From: Mastigocoleus testarum BC008
Lineage (GTDB): Bacteria > Cyanobacteriota > Cyanobacteriia > Cyanobacteriales > Nostocaceae
Reading direction: 5' to 3'
DNA: 64,000 bases
NCBI RefSeq assembly: GCF_001456025.1
Contig: NZ_LMTZ01000139.1
Location: forward strand, 1-64,000
The notes beneath the pieces were generated by a model, which saw only the letters and a program-made list of their open reading frames with translations, did no database searches and was not told where the DNA came from. Made by a program: the position numbers and the translations under genes. Below are positions 25,346-35,334 of the stretch, piece by piece (positions within the stretch are counted from its first letter, which is position 1; every line of letters starts with the position of its first letter).

Positions 25346-26413
25346 ATGTTTAGAAAACTACCTCTGAGTGCAATCGCGGCATTAACCTTAGCTTTTGGTT
25401 TAGTTGGCTGTGGTGGTAACGAGCAAGTTAATTCCAATTCTGGTACAGAAGAAAATTCTGCCGTAAATGCTAGCAGTACTGCAACGGGGAAGCGTCCTCT
25501 TGTTGTGGCGACTACTAGCGTAATATGTGACCTAACAAAACAAGTAGCGGCTCAAACTGTTGACTTGAACTGTTTAGTAGATGCAGGTCAAGACCCCCAC
25601 ACATACCAGCCTAAGCCAGATGACCGCAAAGCAATCGAGCAGGCTAATTTAGTTTTATACGGTGGTTATAATTTTGAACCTGGTATTATCAAATTAGTTC
25701 AAGCAAGCAGTAATGAGGCTCCTAAAGTAGCGATTCATGAAGTTGCTGTTCCTAAACCAATTATGGGGGAAGAACACGACCACGGTCATGATCAGCATAA
25801 GGGAGAAAAGCACGACGACCACGACCACGAGAAAGAAGGGAAACACTCAGAAGAAAAAGCGCCAGACCCCCATGTATGGCACGATGCTGAAAATGGGGTG
25901 CAAATGGTAGAAGCTATTCGTAGTAATCTAGAGAAAGTTGCTCCAGATAACGCTCAATTGTATGCAGCTAATGCCCAAAAAGTAACTGGGGAAATTAAAG
26001 AAATAGATAGCTGGATTCAACAAAATATGGCTACGATTCCTGCAAATCAACGTAAATTAGTTACCACTCACGACGCTTTAAGCTACTATACCGAGGCATA
26101 TAATATTAAATATGAAGGTGCTGTAGAAGGTTTGAGTACTGATGCAGAACCAACAGCAGCAAGAGTTGCTCAATTATCTAAGGAAATTAAGCAAGAGAAG
26201 GTACCGACAATATTTGCAGAAAGTACCCATAGTTCTAAACTAATTGAAAGAGTTGCTAAAGAAGCGAATGTAAAAGTTGCTGAAGAAAAACTATATGCTG
26301 ATGGTTTGGGTGAACAAGGTAGTGATGCTGATACTTATCAGAAAATGTTAGTTGCTAATACTAAAGCCATTGTGGATGGCTTGGGAGGTCAATACACGAC
26401 TTTCCAAGAATAA
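25346..26413 (+). CDS. znuA: zinc-binding lipoprotein ZnuA
   Basis: A 355-residue cluster A-I solute-binding protein. The N-terminal lipoprotein signal has lipobox GLVGC with C22. A His/Asp/Glu-rich loop at about 141-177 (HDHGHDQHKGEKHDDHDH) is the hallmark of zinc rather than manganese binding proteins. Metal-ligand His residues appear in DPHTYQP, PDPHVWHD and TTHDALSYY. It captures periplasmic zinc for ZnuBC. Confidence 0.93.
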   Translation: MFRKLPLSAIAALTLAFGLVGCGGNEQVNSNSGTEENSAVNASSTATGKRPLVVATTSVICDLTKQVAAQTVDLNCLVDAGQDPHTYQPKPDDRKAIEQANLVLYGGYNFEPGIIKLVQASSNEAPKVAIHEVAVPKPIMGEEHDHGHDQHKGEKHDDHDHEKEGKHSEEKAPDPHVWHDAENGVQMVEAIRSNLEKVAPDNAQLYAANAQKVTGEIKEIDSWIQQNMATIPANQRKLVTTHDALSYYTEAYNIKYEGAVEGLSTDAEPTAARVAQLSKEIKQEKVPTIFAESTHSSKLIERVAKEANVKVAEEKLYADGLGEQGSDADTYQKMLVANTKAIVDGLGGQYTTFQE

Positions 26414-26700
26414 TAATTGACGCTTGAGGGTCAAGTAATTAATAAAATAATCAGTCTCATTCCCTTGCAGGTTGTGGAATTTAGTACCTCAATCAGACCC
26501 TCTGTCAAAAAACTGGTTTTTTTTAGAATGTATCAAACTGAAAAGTTTAGCGATTAGTTAAGTTGTTTGTGGCGAGATCTAGAAATCTGGTTGATTATTT
26601 TTTAGATTTGGGGTGTACTCTGGTTTTATTCGTAATTAATATTTAATCAGTATCAGGATAAAAAATATAACAATCCTAAATCATTTATGAGAATTAATAT

Positions 26701-26755
26701 TGTAGAGACGCGTTAACGCAGTGTAACCGTAAGGTCATAATATAGCGTCTCTACA
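26701..26755. repeat. 55-bp inverted-repeat element
   Basis: TGTAGAGACGC at 26701-26711 pairs with GCGTCTCTACA at 26745-26755. This resembles short palindromic elements common between cyanobacterial genes. The rest of 26414-26906 shows no gene. Confidence 0.55.
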
Positions 26756-26906
26756 GGATTTATCTGTTCACAAATAAAATACGATTGCTATAGGTGGTGT
26801 AAGCATCTGGGGGATCTGCATTTATTCGCATATCTGTATTCTAAATTCAAGTGTGAGGAGCTTACTACCCAAAACAGCCTTCACATTAAACCAAATTTTT
26901 ACGCTA

Positions 26907-26927
26907 TTATGATAACGATTCTCATCA
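26907..26927. promoter_or_regulatory. putative Zur operator before thrS
   Basis: TATGATAACGATTCTCATCA ends about 10 bp before the thrS ATG at 26937, leaving no room for a Shine-Dalgarno sequence outside the operator. The leader must therefore be very short or overlap it. Confidence 0.75.
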
Positions 26928-26936
26928 TCATCACAT

Positions 26937-28799
26937 ATGGTCAGTTCATTATTCCAATCTCAGGACGGCTTGCAAGAAAAAGATGCCCAAAAACTTGAGC
27001 GGATTCGTCATACTTGCGCTCATATCATGGCTATGGCTGTACAAAAACTTTTTCCGGGGACTAAAGTTGCAATTGGACCAGTTACCAATACAGGTTTCTA
27101 CTACGATTTTGATTCTCCCGTAAGTATTACGACCGATGATTTAGGTAAAATTGAAGCCCAAATGCGGCGAATAATTAAAGCAAATTTACCTATTATTCGC
27201 GAGGAGGTGGAAAGGGAAGAAATTAAAAAAGAGATTGTAGCTTTAAATGAACCATATAAGTTAGAAATTTTAGAACGAATTCCTGCCCAAGAAACAATTA
27301 GCCGTTATTTTATTGGTACTCCCGATCCTGGTAATACAGAATCATCATTGTTTGCTGTAGATAATATAAATAATACAAAATATAATAAAGCTGATAGTCA
27401 TTGGTGGGACTTATGTGCGGGACCCCACGTAAATTTTACTGGAGAAATTAATAAAAAAGCGTTTGCATTATTAAATGTTGCGGGTGCATATTGGCAAGGT
27501 GATGAAACCAAGCCGATGTTACAGCGTATTTACGGTACAGCTTGGGAAACTCCAGAAGAATTACAAGCTTTTTTGAAACAAAGAGAAGAAGCATTAAAAC
27601 GCGACCATAGAAAATTAGGTCAACAATTAGATTTATTTAGTATCCAAGAAGATGCTGGTGGAGGGTTAGTATTTTGGCATCCTAAAGGTGCAACAATTCG
27701 CTACATAATTGAAGAATATTGGCGTAAATCTCACATAGAATCTGGTTATAAATTATTATATACACCCCATATTGCTAATTTAGATTTATGGAAAACATCG
27801 GGTCATTATGATTTTTATAATGAAAGTATGTTTGACTCGATGGAAGTGGAAAAACAGGCTTATCAAATTAAGCCGATGAATTGTCCTTTCCACGTTCTGA
27901 CTTATAAAAATAAGCTACATTCCTATCGAGAATTACCACTAAGATGGGCGGAATTAGGAACCGTTTATCGTTACGAACGTTCTGGAGCGCTACATGGTTT
28001 GATGCGGGTGCGTGGGTTTACTCAAGATGATGCTCATATCTTTTGTTTACCGAATCAAATCGCTGATGAAATTTTAGGAGTATTGAATCTTACCGAGCAG
28101 ATTTTATCTGATTTTGGTTTTAATAATTATGAAATCAATCTTTCTACTCGTCCCAGTAAATCAGTAGGGACAGATGAGGTGTGGGAGTTAGCAACTGCAG
28201 CTTTAAAAGAAGCATTGGATAGTAAAGGTTGGAACTATATTATTGATGAAGGTGGCGGTGCTTTTTATGGACCAAAAATAGATATAAAAATTCAAGATGC
28301 AATTGGTCGTTTGTGGCAATGTTCGACGATTCAGGTAGATTTTAATTTACCTGAAAGGTTTGATATGCAATATGTTGCTGCTGACGATACTAAAAAACGA
28401 CCAATTATGATTCATCGGGCTATTTTTGGTTCGATAGAACGTTTTTTTGGAATTTTAATTGAGAATTATGCGGGTGATTTTCCTTTGTGGTTATCGCCAA
28501 TTCAATGTAGATTATTACCAGTCAGCGATGAAGTACGAGAATATGCAGAATCAGTAGCAAGGGAATTGCATAAAGAAGGATTAAGAGTAGAAGTTGATGG
28601 TAGTGGAGAAAGATTAGGTAAACAAATTCGTAATGCTGAATTAGAAAAGATTCCTGTAGTTGCTGTAGTTGGAAAACGAGAGATGGAAAACCAAAATTTA
28701 AGCGTGCGTACCCGAAAAGCTGGAGATTTAGGAACCCTATCAATCAATGAAACAATTACTTGTTTACAGTCAGCTATTGCTTTAAATTCAAATATTTAG
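26937..28799 (+). CDS. thrS: threonyl-tRNA synthetase, zinc-regulated paralogue
   Basis: A 620-residue class II synthetase. The editing domain begins with RHTCAHIMAM, without the preceding TGS domain seen in longer ThrRS. The catalytic core contains MNCPFH, GLMRVRGFTQDDAHIF and MIHRAIFGSIERF, which carry the Cys, His and His zinc ligands, followed by the anticodon domain. The Zur-type operator marks it as the inducible second copy known from heterocystous cyanobacteria, where a housekeeping thrS exists elsewhere. The zinc site is retained, so any advantage lies in affinity or dosage. Confidence 0.93.
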   Translation: MVSSLFQSQDGLQEKDAQKLERIRHTCAHIMAMAVQKLFPGTKVAIGPVTNTGFYYDFDSPVSITTDDLGKIEAQMRRIIKANLPIIREEVEREEIKKEIVALNEPYKLEILERIPAQETISRYFIGTPDPGNTESSLFAVDNINNTKYNKADSHWWDLCAGPHVNFTGEINKKAFALLNVAGAYWQGDETKPMLQRIYGTAWETPEELQAFLKQREEALKRDHRKLGQQLDLFSIQEDAGGGLVFWHPKGATIRYIIEEYWRKSHIESGYKLLYTPHIANLDLWKTSGHYDFYNESMFDSMEVEKQAYQIKPMNCPFHVLTYKNKLHSYRELPLRWAELGTVYRYERSGALHGLMRVRGFTQDDAHIFCLPNQIADEILGVLNLTEQILSDFGFNNYEINLSTRPSKSVGTDEVWELATAALKEALDSKGWNYIIDEGGGAFYGPKIDIKIQDAIGRLWQCSTIQVDFNLPERFDMQYVAADDTKKRPIMIHRAIFGSIERFFGILIENYAGDFPLWLSPIQCRLLPVSDEVREYAESVARELHKEGLRVEVDGSGERLGKQIRNAELEKIPVVAVVGKREMENQNLSVRTRKAGDLGTLSINETITCLQSAIALNSNI

Positions 28800-28988
28800 C
28801 ATTAATTTTAGCTATTAAATATGTCACAAACTATATGAGTTGATTGCTAAATGCGGTCGCAGCTAGAGGCTTTGCTGGTAGTGTCGGCATTATACTACCC
28901 AGTCTACAGGCTTAAATTTGGATATAACTTATCCAAATTCTTCTTCAATGATGCTTCTTAGGTTTCTTTGGGAAAAATCCTCAAAGTC

Positions 28989-30230
28989 CTAAGCACTTCT
29001 AACAAGGGAAGGAGCAATGCTAGATTTGACGATTGCGGGTACTATTTTCTGACTAGCCATTCTTGCACCAGATAAATTTCTGGCTGTTGGTCCGATCTGC
29101 AAAGCTGCCAACCCACCCATAATAAATAAAGAACAACCAGACCACCGCAAATAATTGTCTAAAACAGGTAAACCTTTAACCACAGGAATGGGATATGTTT
29201 GCAAAACTTCACTCAATAGCGGCTCTGAGTGAACATCAAAGCGGGTTCCAGTAGATAACCAAATGCGGTCGCACTCATATTCGTCACCATTGGTATATTT
29301 TACTAACCAATTATTCCCCAACCACTCAACCCAAACTATTTGAGTATTTTGATTAATTTTGAGCTTTCCAGTACGTTCTTGGCGTCGTAACTGGGTTACT
29401 ATTGCTGGTGTCATGGAACCGCCATTTCTTGCTTGTTGAATTAGCTCCCAGCGTTTTTCCCAGTCAGATTCCGCTTCAAAACCTTTGAGATATTTTGGTC
29501 CGAGCCAACCAGGTTCAGCATCAAAAAGTTTTTCTTGCAACTGTCGTCGAATCATCATTTGTACTTGAGCTCCACGAGACAGAGCACCAATAGCTAGATG
29601 TCCGCTGGTTAATCCTCCACCGACAATTAATATTCGCTCATTAGTTAACCTTAGTCGACGTAAATCTATTGTCTGGGAATGAGCAAGTCTATCTTCGGGT
29701 ATCGGTGACTCGATCTGACTGACCCAATCTGGTATTTGCTGTTGACTGCTACCAGTCGCTAGCACAACTCGTCGCGCTATCATCGATTTTCCATTTTCTA
29801 ACCACAAGCGAAAACGAGGATAAATAGGATGAGATAAGGGTTGAATTCGAATCACTTTTGTAGGGATAATTTTATCTTCCAAATCCCAACAGCGAATCAA
29901 ATCCTGGCAAAAATCCTCAAATAACCGAGTTCCAGGTAAATCATAAGGAGGAAAAAGTTCATCCAGACGAGATTCAGCAAATTTACGCAAAGCAAAAGGA
30001 TAAGGATCTGGGTGATGAACCGCAGGAGAACGCAAATGTGGTATTTCCAATGCTGCGAATTGGCGCTCCCATTGGCTTATCCATTTACCACTGGGGTCGA
30101 ATACTACTATTTTTGACCTTAGCTTTTGCCGTTTTTTTAACAGATGAGTTACTAAAGTCAGAGCATGAGGTCCAGATCCAATAATCGCCAAGTCGATTTT
30201 AGTTAATAGGTGTGGTGGACTACTTCCCAT
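28989..30230 (-). CDS. FAD/NAD(P)-binding oxidoreductase (COG4529/SidA-like)
   Basis: A 413-residue flavoprotein. The FAD site is DLAIIGSGPHALTLVTHLL near the N terminus, with a second nucleotide-binding Rossmann motif ILIVGGGLTSGHLAIGAL at about residues 197-214, and ATGSSQQQIPDW between. The family includes N-hydroxylating monooxygenases and FAD-NAD(P)-binding proteins of unknown role; no siderophore cluster is nearby. A Zur-type operator sits just upstream, so a zinc-starvation function, such as metallophore handling, is possible but unproven. Confidence 0.75.
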   Translation of the reverse strand: MGSSPPHLLTKIDLAIIGSGPHALTLVTHLLKKRQKLRSKIVVFDPSGKWISQWERQFAALEIPHLRSPAVHHPDPYPFALRKFAESRLDELFPPYDLPGTRLFEDFCQDLIRCWDLEDKIIPTKVIRIQPLSHPIYPRFRLWLENGKSMIARRVVLATGSSQQQIPDWVSQIESPIPEDRLAHSQTIDLRRLRLTNERILIVGGGLTSGHLAIGALSRGAQVQMMIRRQLQEKLFDAEPGWLGPKYLKGFEAESDWEKRWELIQQARNGGSMTPAIVTQLRRQERTGKLKINQNTQIVWVEWLGNNWLVKYTNGDEYECDRIWLSTGTRFDVHSEPLLSEVLQTYPIPVVKGLPVLDNYLRWSGCSLFIMGGLAALQIGPTARNLSGARMASQKIVPAIVKSSIAPSLVRSA

Positions 30231-30240
30231 TAAATTTTTC

Positions 30241-30263
30241 TGAGAATGACAACGATTATCATT
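30241..30263. promoter_or_regulatory. putative Zur operator before FAD oxidoreductase
   Basis: Read on the minus strand, AATGATAATCGTTGTCATTC lies about 10 bp upstream of the start at 30230. It is the right-most Zur-type site recognised. The following 30264-30834 is AT-rich with no gene recognised. Confidence 0.65.
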
Positions 30264-30834
30264 ATAAACTTGATATGCCTTGATAATCTAATACAGTTCA
30301 GTTAAAACTTTTTTTGAGCACCGTAGGAAAGGGATTTTCCACGCTCATCATAAATATATGAATATTTCCTTTAAACTACCGATTTCGGTTACGCAGATTC
30401 GACCTAAGCAGAGAGCATTCTTGCTTTCTCACAGTTGATATTACACAGCATAAAGTTTCAATTTACTTGAAGATCAAGAGGGACAAAATATTTATAAATT
30501 AGATTGTGTCCCCTAGCTCTAAGATTAGATGTGTTTCTGTTAGAATCAAAAAAAAGGTTTTTTAACTTAGTAAAATTTTTTGTGTAAAAACTATCAAGTT
30601 AAAAAACCAGTTATTTTTGGGTTTTGTTTTTATTCCTTCACTTACTTAGTATCTGAGACTATGCTGAGAAGTAACTGATTTATAAATGAGAATTTACTGA
30701 GATTCAAGTTGTTAATATACGAAAATCTACTCGACTGTTGTAAATTTATATTCCCAAAAAAATCCGCAAAATATCGGATAAAGACAAGGTTTAACTATAG
30801 CTAAATTGGAGATACTGTCTACATTGAGAAATAT

Positions 30835-31647
30835 ATGGGTTTTGATGAAGCATTTTCCGAATTTGGTGATATTAGATTATTAAGCAAACTTGTTGGTAAT
30901 GCATATAACAATAAGATACAGCAGCAATCGAAATTAAAAATTGCATTGCTGATTGATGCAGATAATGCACCTGCATCTAGGATTAATGCGATCTTATCTG
31001 AGATTGCAAAGTATGGAGTTGCTAATGTTCGTAGAGCTTATGGAAATTGGAAAAGTTCTGGTTTGAAACCTTGGGAGAATTGTTTGCATGAATATGCTAT
31101 TCGCCCTGTACAGCAGTTTGATTATACAAAAGGCAAAAATGCAACTGATGCAGCCATGATAATTGATGCAATGGATTTACTGTATACACAGGATTTAGAT
31201 GCTTTTGCAATTGTATCAAGTGATTGCGATTTTACTCCTTTAGTAATGCGCATTCTGACTAATGGCTTGAAAGTTTATGGATTTGGTGAGAAGAAAACAC
31301 CTTCACCTTTTGTTCATGCGTGCTCAACTTTTTTATATTTAGAAAGTATTACTCAAAATATTGATTCTGAAGAATCTAAAGCTGCTGCAACTGTCAAAAA
31401 AACTGGACAGGAGTTGAAACAGGATAGTCAATTGATGAATTTGCTCAGAAGTGCTGTTTCTAGTACTGAGGATGATAATGGATGGTCGAGTTTGTCTGCA
31501 ATTGGTTCTCATATAAGAAATCAAGCATCCTTTGAGTCACGCAATTATGGATATGATAAATTAAGTGGTTTATTTGAAGCAATTGATTTATTTGAAATTA
31601 AGCGAAGTAATAAGACAATTTATGTCAGAAACAAACAAAAAAAATAA
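30835..31647 (+). CDS. NYN-domain RNase-like protein with OST-HTH/LOTUS C terminus
   Basis: A 270-residue protein. The NYN (PIN-like) domain begins with KIALLIDADNAPASRINAIL and contains the acidic positions in NATDAAMIIDAMDLL and VSSDCDFTPL, the metal-ion site of this nuclease fold. The C-terminal 80 residues (after QDSQLMNLLRSAV) look like an OST-HTH/LOTUS domain (GWSSLSAIGSHIRNQ... FEIKR). Such proteins are predicted RNases or RNA binders. A palindromic hairpin follows at about 31690-31726. Confidence 0.8.
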   Translation: MGFDEAFSEFGDIRLLSKLVGNAYNNKIQQQSKLKIALLIDADNAPASRINAILSEIAKYGVANVRRAYGNWKSSGLKPWENCLHEYAIRPVQQFDYTKGKNATDAAMIIDAMDLLYTQDLDAFAIVSSDCDFTPLVMRILTNGLKVYGFGEKKTPSPFVHACSTFLYLESITQNIDSEESKAAATVKKTGQELKQDSQLMNLLRSAVSSTEDDNGWSSLSAIGSHIRNQASFESRNYGYDKLSGLFEAIDLFEIKRSNKTIYVRNKQKK

Positions 31648-31689
31648 GGGTAAATAACAATTGTTTATACTGCTAATATGATTAATTTA

Positions 31690-31726
31690 GTGGATAGGGT
31701 GCATGATCGCGATCGTGCATCCTATC
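31690..31726. terminator. palindromic hairpin after NYN gene
   Basis: GATAGGGTGCATGATCGC and GCGATCGTGCATCCTATC are nearly perfectly complementary, centred on a HIP1-like GATCGCGATC core. It may terminate or insulate transcription; there is no strong T tract. Confidence 0.4.
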
Positions 31727-31917
31727 AAAGTATCTACTATTTAATAAAAAATTTAGCGAAATATCTGTGAAAGATAAAGTATAGCGGTTTGCAACTTAAT
31801 GAGGTACATTTTGGTGGACAAAAATGCTTCACTACAAGAAGTATCTGTACCTCACCGAGTAGAAATCCGCTATAAAAGTGTAGCTAAATGCGGGGAAGTA
31901 AATCTTGGAGGTTCGAT

Positions 31918-32451
31918 ATGCGAAAATTAAAGTATTACGTAGCTTGCAGCATTGATGGCTTTATTGCTCGCGAAGATGGATCGTTTGACTGTTTTCCATT
32001 CGATAATGAGGTTGTTGCTGATTACCTCGAGTCTTTAAAATCATTTGATGTTGTTCTTATGGGTCGTAAAACTTACGAAGTAGGTTTAAAAGAAGGAAAA
32101 ACTGACCCATATCCGAATATGAAGAGTTATGTATTTTCCCGCACAATGAGAAAAAGTCCAGACGAGCGAGTTCAACTTATTTCAGACAATGTCCCCAACT
32201 TAGTCAGAAATTTGAAAAATGAAACGGGAAAAGATATTTATTTATGTGGTGGCGCAGATTTAGCCGCAACGCTTTTTGCTGAAAACTTAATTGATGAGGT
32301 AATTCTAAAACTCAATCCATTTTTAATGGGTTCAGGTATTCCGCTTTTTGGAAGAGCGATTGAACAGACTACTTTAGAACTCACCAACAGTAAGATTTAT
32401 AGAAGTGGCATTATTTTGCTTAATTATCAGGTAATGCACTTTAATAAATAA
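31918..32451 (+). CDS. dihydrofolate reductase/RibD C-terminal-like protein
   Basis: About 177 residues of the RibD_C/DHFR fold (YyaP/YwjB type). The N terminus is MRKLKYYVACSIDGFIARED, then VLMGRKTYE, and IYLCGGADLAATLF marks the nucleotide-binding loop. The start is at the ATG after a strong RBS (GGAGGTTCGAT); the upstream in-frame ATG at 31888 has no RBS. Members reduce folate- or flavin-like substrates, but the natural substrate of this group is unknown. Confidence 0.8.
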   Translation: MRKLKYYVACSIDGFIAREDGSFDCFPFDNEVVADYLESLKSFDVVLMGRKTYEVGLKEGKTDPYPNMKSYVFSRTMRKSPDERVQLISDNVPNLVRNLKNETGKDIYLCGGADLAATLFAENLIDEVILKLNPFLMGSGIPLFGRAIEQTTLELTNSKIYRSGIILLNYQVMHFNK

Positions 32452-32508
32452 GGTGCGTTGCGCTTAGCGACAACACACCCTACTTATTACTATTTATTTC
32501 AGAAAGAA

Positions 32509-34599
32509 CTACTTAGCAGCAGCGGCTTCACGCTCTTTAGTTTCCTTGATTACTTCTTCTGCTACGTTAGCAGGACAAGGAGCATAATGAGAAAATTCCA
32601 TTGAGAACTGACCACGACCAGATGTCATGGTACGTAGATCGCCAATATAACCGAACATCTCACTTAAAGGAACATCTGCTTTGATGCGAACACCTGTTGC
32701 AGCAGCGTCTTGAGACTTAATCATTCCACGACGGCGATTTAAATCTCCAATTACATCACCAACATGAGCATCTGGAGTGAAAGCATCAACTTTCATAATC
32801 GGCTCAAGTAGCTGGGGACCAGCTTTGGGGAAAGTTTGCCGATAAGCAGCCTTCGCTGCAACTTCAAATGCAATTGCAGATGAATCAACAGGGTGATAAG
32901 CACCGTCTTTCAAAGTGACTTTTACATCAACACAAGGGAAACCAGCTAAAACGCCCTTAACGATACTGGTTTGAAAGCCCTTTTGCACAGCAGGCCAAAA
33001 TTCTCTAGGTACGTTACCACCGGTTACCTTGGATTCGAACTGGAAGCCACTACCAACTTCGCCAGGTTCAACAACGTAATCAATCTTACCATACTGACCA
33101 GAACCACCGGACTGTTTCTTGTGGGTATAACTGTCTTCAAGGCGCTTAGTAATAGATTCGCGATATGCCACTTGTGGCTTACCAACATCAACTTCAACCC
33201 CGTGAGTCCGTCTGAGGATATCAACCTTAATATCCAAATGCAGTTCTCCCATCCCTTTGATGATGGTTTCTCCGCTTTCCTGATCGGTCTCAACTTGGAA
33301 GGATGGATCTTCCTGAACCATTTTACTTAACGCAAGACCCATCTTCTCAGCACCTCCCTTCTTCTTCGGTGCTACTGCAATTGAGATTACAGGGTCTGGG
33401 AATACCATGGGTTCCAGGGTTGCAGGTTCTTTAGGATCGCACAAAGTATGTCCAGTTTGAACATTCTTCATACCAACGATCGCAACAATGTCCCCTGCTT
33501 GAGCTGAAGTAACTTCTTCCCGGGAGTCAGCATGCATTTCCACAAGACGACCAATTCGTTCGGTCTTACCTGTAGCAGTATTAAGTACGGTTTCACCTTT
33601 ATTTATCTTACCGGAGTAAAGACGGGTAAAGGTAAGAGCACCATAGCGATCGTCCATGATCTTAAATGCTAAAGCGCGTAAAGGCTTCTCTGGATCTACA
33701 AAAGCAAATGTACCGGTTTCATTACCTTCGAGATCTACTTCTGGTTGTGGTTTAACTTCAGTTGGGTTAGGCAAATAATCCACAACAGCGTCAAGTACCA
33801 ATTGTACGCCTTTGTTTTTGAATGATGAACCACAGTAGGTGGGGAAGAAATCAAGTGCGATGGTACCTTTGCGAATACAGCGCTTAATGGATTCGATGTC
33901 AATCTCTTCCCCTTCCAGGTATTTCTCCATGAGATCGTCATCTTGTTCGATCGCTGTTTCAATCAACTGTTCGCGATAGGTTTCAACATCATCAACCATA
34001 TCGGCAGGTACATCTTTGATTTCATAGTTCAATGGATCGCCAGAATCATCCCATACCCACGCTTTGCGAGTGAGTAGGTCGACTACACCAACAAAATCAG
34101 ACTCCGTACCAATGGGCAACACCATTACTAAGGGCTTTGCTGCAAGTACATCTTCTACCTGCTTAACTACTCGGTAAAAATCGGCACCCATCCGGTCGAG
34201 CTTATTGACGTATACAATACGGGCTACTTCGGAGTCGTTGGCATAGCGCCAGTTGGTTTCAGATTGTGGTTCAACACCACCTGAGCCACAGAAAACACCA
34301 ATCCCACCATCGAGAACCTTGAGAGAGCGATAAACCTCAATGGTAAAATCCACGTGACCAGGAGTATCAATAATATTCAGTTGATTTTCTTTCCAGAAGC
34401 AAGTGGTTGCTGCTGACTGAATAGTGATACCTCGCTCCTGTTCCTGTTCCATGAAGTCGGTTGTTGCTGCACCTTCATGTACTTCGCCGATTTTGTGAAT
34501 TTTACCGGTAAGCTTTAGGATTCTTTCAGTTGTGGTTGTCTTACCTGCATCCACGTGAGCGAAGATGCCGATGTTTCGATAACGAGTGAGGTCTTTCAT
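32509..34599 (-). CDS. fusA: elongation factor G, stand-alone paralogue
   Basis: A 696-residue translational GTPase. G1 is AHVDAGKT at residues 14-21, with DTPGHVD (G3) and NKLD (G4), followed by domains II to V (RVRI-like fold, KSQDAAATGV, FGYIGDLRTMTSGRG). It is complete. The usual str-operon partners (rpsL, rpsG, tuf) are absent, so this is probably an additional EF-G of the type seen in cyanobacteria. Its position to the left of the nifD breakpoint matters: if the region were an excisable element, this gene would be carried on it. Confidence 0.93.
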   Translation of the reverse strand: MKDLTRYRNIGIFAHVDAGKTTTTERILKLTGKIHKIGEVHEGAATTDFMEQEQERGITIQSAATTCFWKENQLNIIDTPGHVDFTIEVYRSLKVLDGGIGVFCGSGGVEPQSETNWRYANDSEVARIVYVNKLDRMGADFYRVVKQVEDVLAAKPLVMVLPIGTESDFVGVVDLLTRKAWVWDDSGDPLNYEIKDVPADMVDDVETYREQLIETAIEQDDDLMEKYLEGEEIDIESIKRCIRKGTIALDFFPTYCGSSFKNKGVQLVLDAVVDYLPNPTEVKPQPEVDLEGNETGTFAFVDPEKPLRALAFKIMDDRYGALTFTRLYSGKINKGETVLNTATGKTERIGRLVEMHADSREEVTSAQAGDIVAIVGMKNVQTGHTLCDPKEPATLEPMVFPDPVISIAVAPKKKGGAEKMGLALSKMVQEDPSFQVETDQESGETIIKGMGELHLDIKVDILRRTHGVEVDVGKPQVAYRESITKRLEDSYTHKKQSGGSGQYGKIDYVVEPGEVGSGFQFESKVTGGNVPREFWPAVQKGFQTSIVKGVLAGFPCVDVKVTLKDGAYHPVDSSAIAFEVAAKAAYRQTFPKAGPQLLEPIMKVDAFTPDAHVGDVIGDLNRRRGMIKSQDAAATGVRIKADVPLSEMFGYIGDLRTMTSGRGQFSMEFSHYAPCPANVAEEVIKETKEREAAAAK

Positions 34600-35334
34600 A
34601 ATTTACTATAATAACTAAGTGCTAAGAACCGTTAGCGTTGGCCCTCAAGTAGGACTCAAAGGGGGTGGGGAATCGGCGTTGTCTTCGTAACCAGCAATGG
34701 CTGGACAGAACTCTACCATCTGGGACATTTTAAGCCCTTTTCATGGTTATGGGGACGATACCAATTGTTAAGTAATTATAAAATATTTGTATCTAAAGGT
34801 GAAGGAAGTCAAAGTATTGCAATTTGTTTCCCATAAATAAAAAACGCAAAAAATATCCTATAGGGCTCTAAAAAGCCAAAAACTGGAGTAGAAATTTCCA
34901 TTTCTTGTTCATCTTAATAAAACTACTCTAGCGACAAAACTTCAAGGGTAATAATTTATTAGTTTTTGATTTCTTTGTTTTTCTAATTTGTTAATTGTTG
35001 TTCTTTAGGCAAATACCTAAAGGTCATTGACACCATTAAATTTTAAACTAGTGGTTTTAGTTTATTGGGTGTGACAAACCGAACCTAATTGGAGGAATTA
35101 CCTTTCATATTTAGTTACAAGTGAATCACCATGGGTTACTTAAAGGCATATTGGCATCACCGAATAATTTAGATAGTTTAAAATTGGGTTTACCTATTGC
35201 GATCGCATTTAAGGAGTTTATCTTAAGCTTGTAAAATTTTTAGTAAATGCTTTTTTAGGAATAGAGTTGCCAGATGTTTGCGTTACAGATCGCGGATCGA
35301 AAAGAAGCTGAAAAAGTTTAGAGGATAATCTACC
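34600..35334. other. 735-bp gene-free spacer
   Basis: AT-rich spacer between divergent fusA and the acetyltransferase. No RNA gene, repeat or operator was recognised. The fusA promoter should lie here. Confidence 0.4.
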
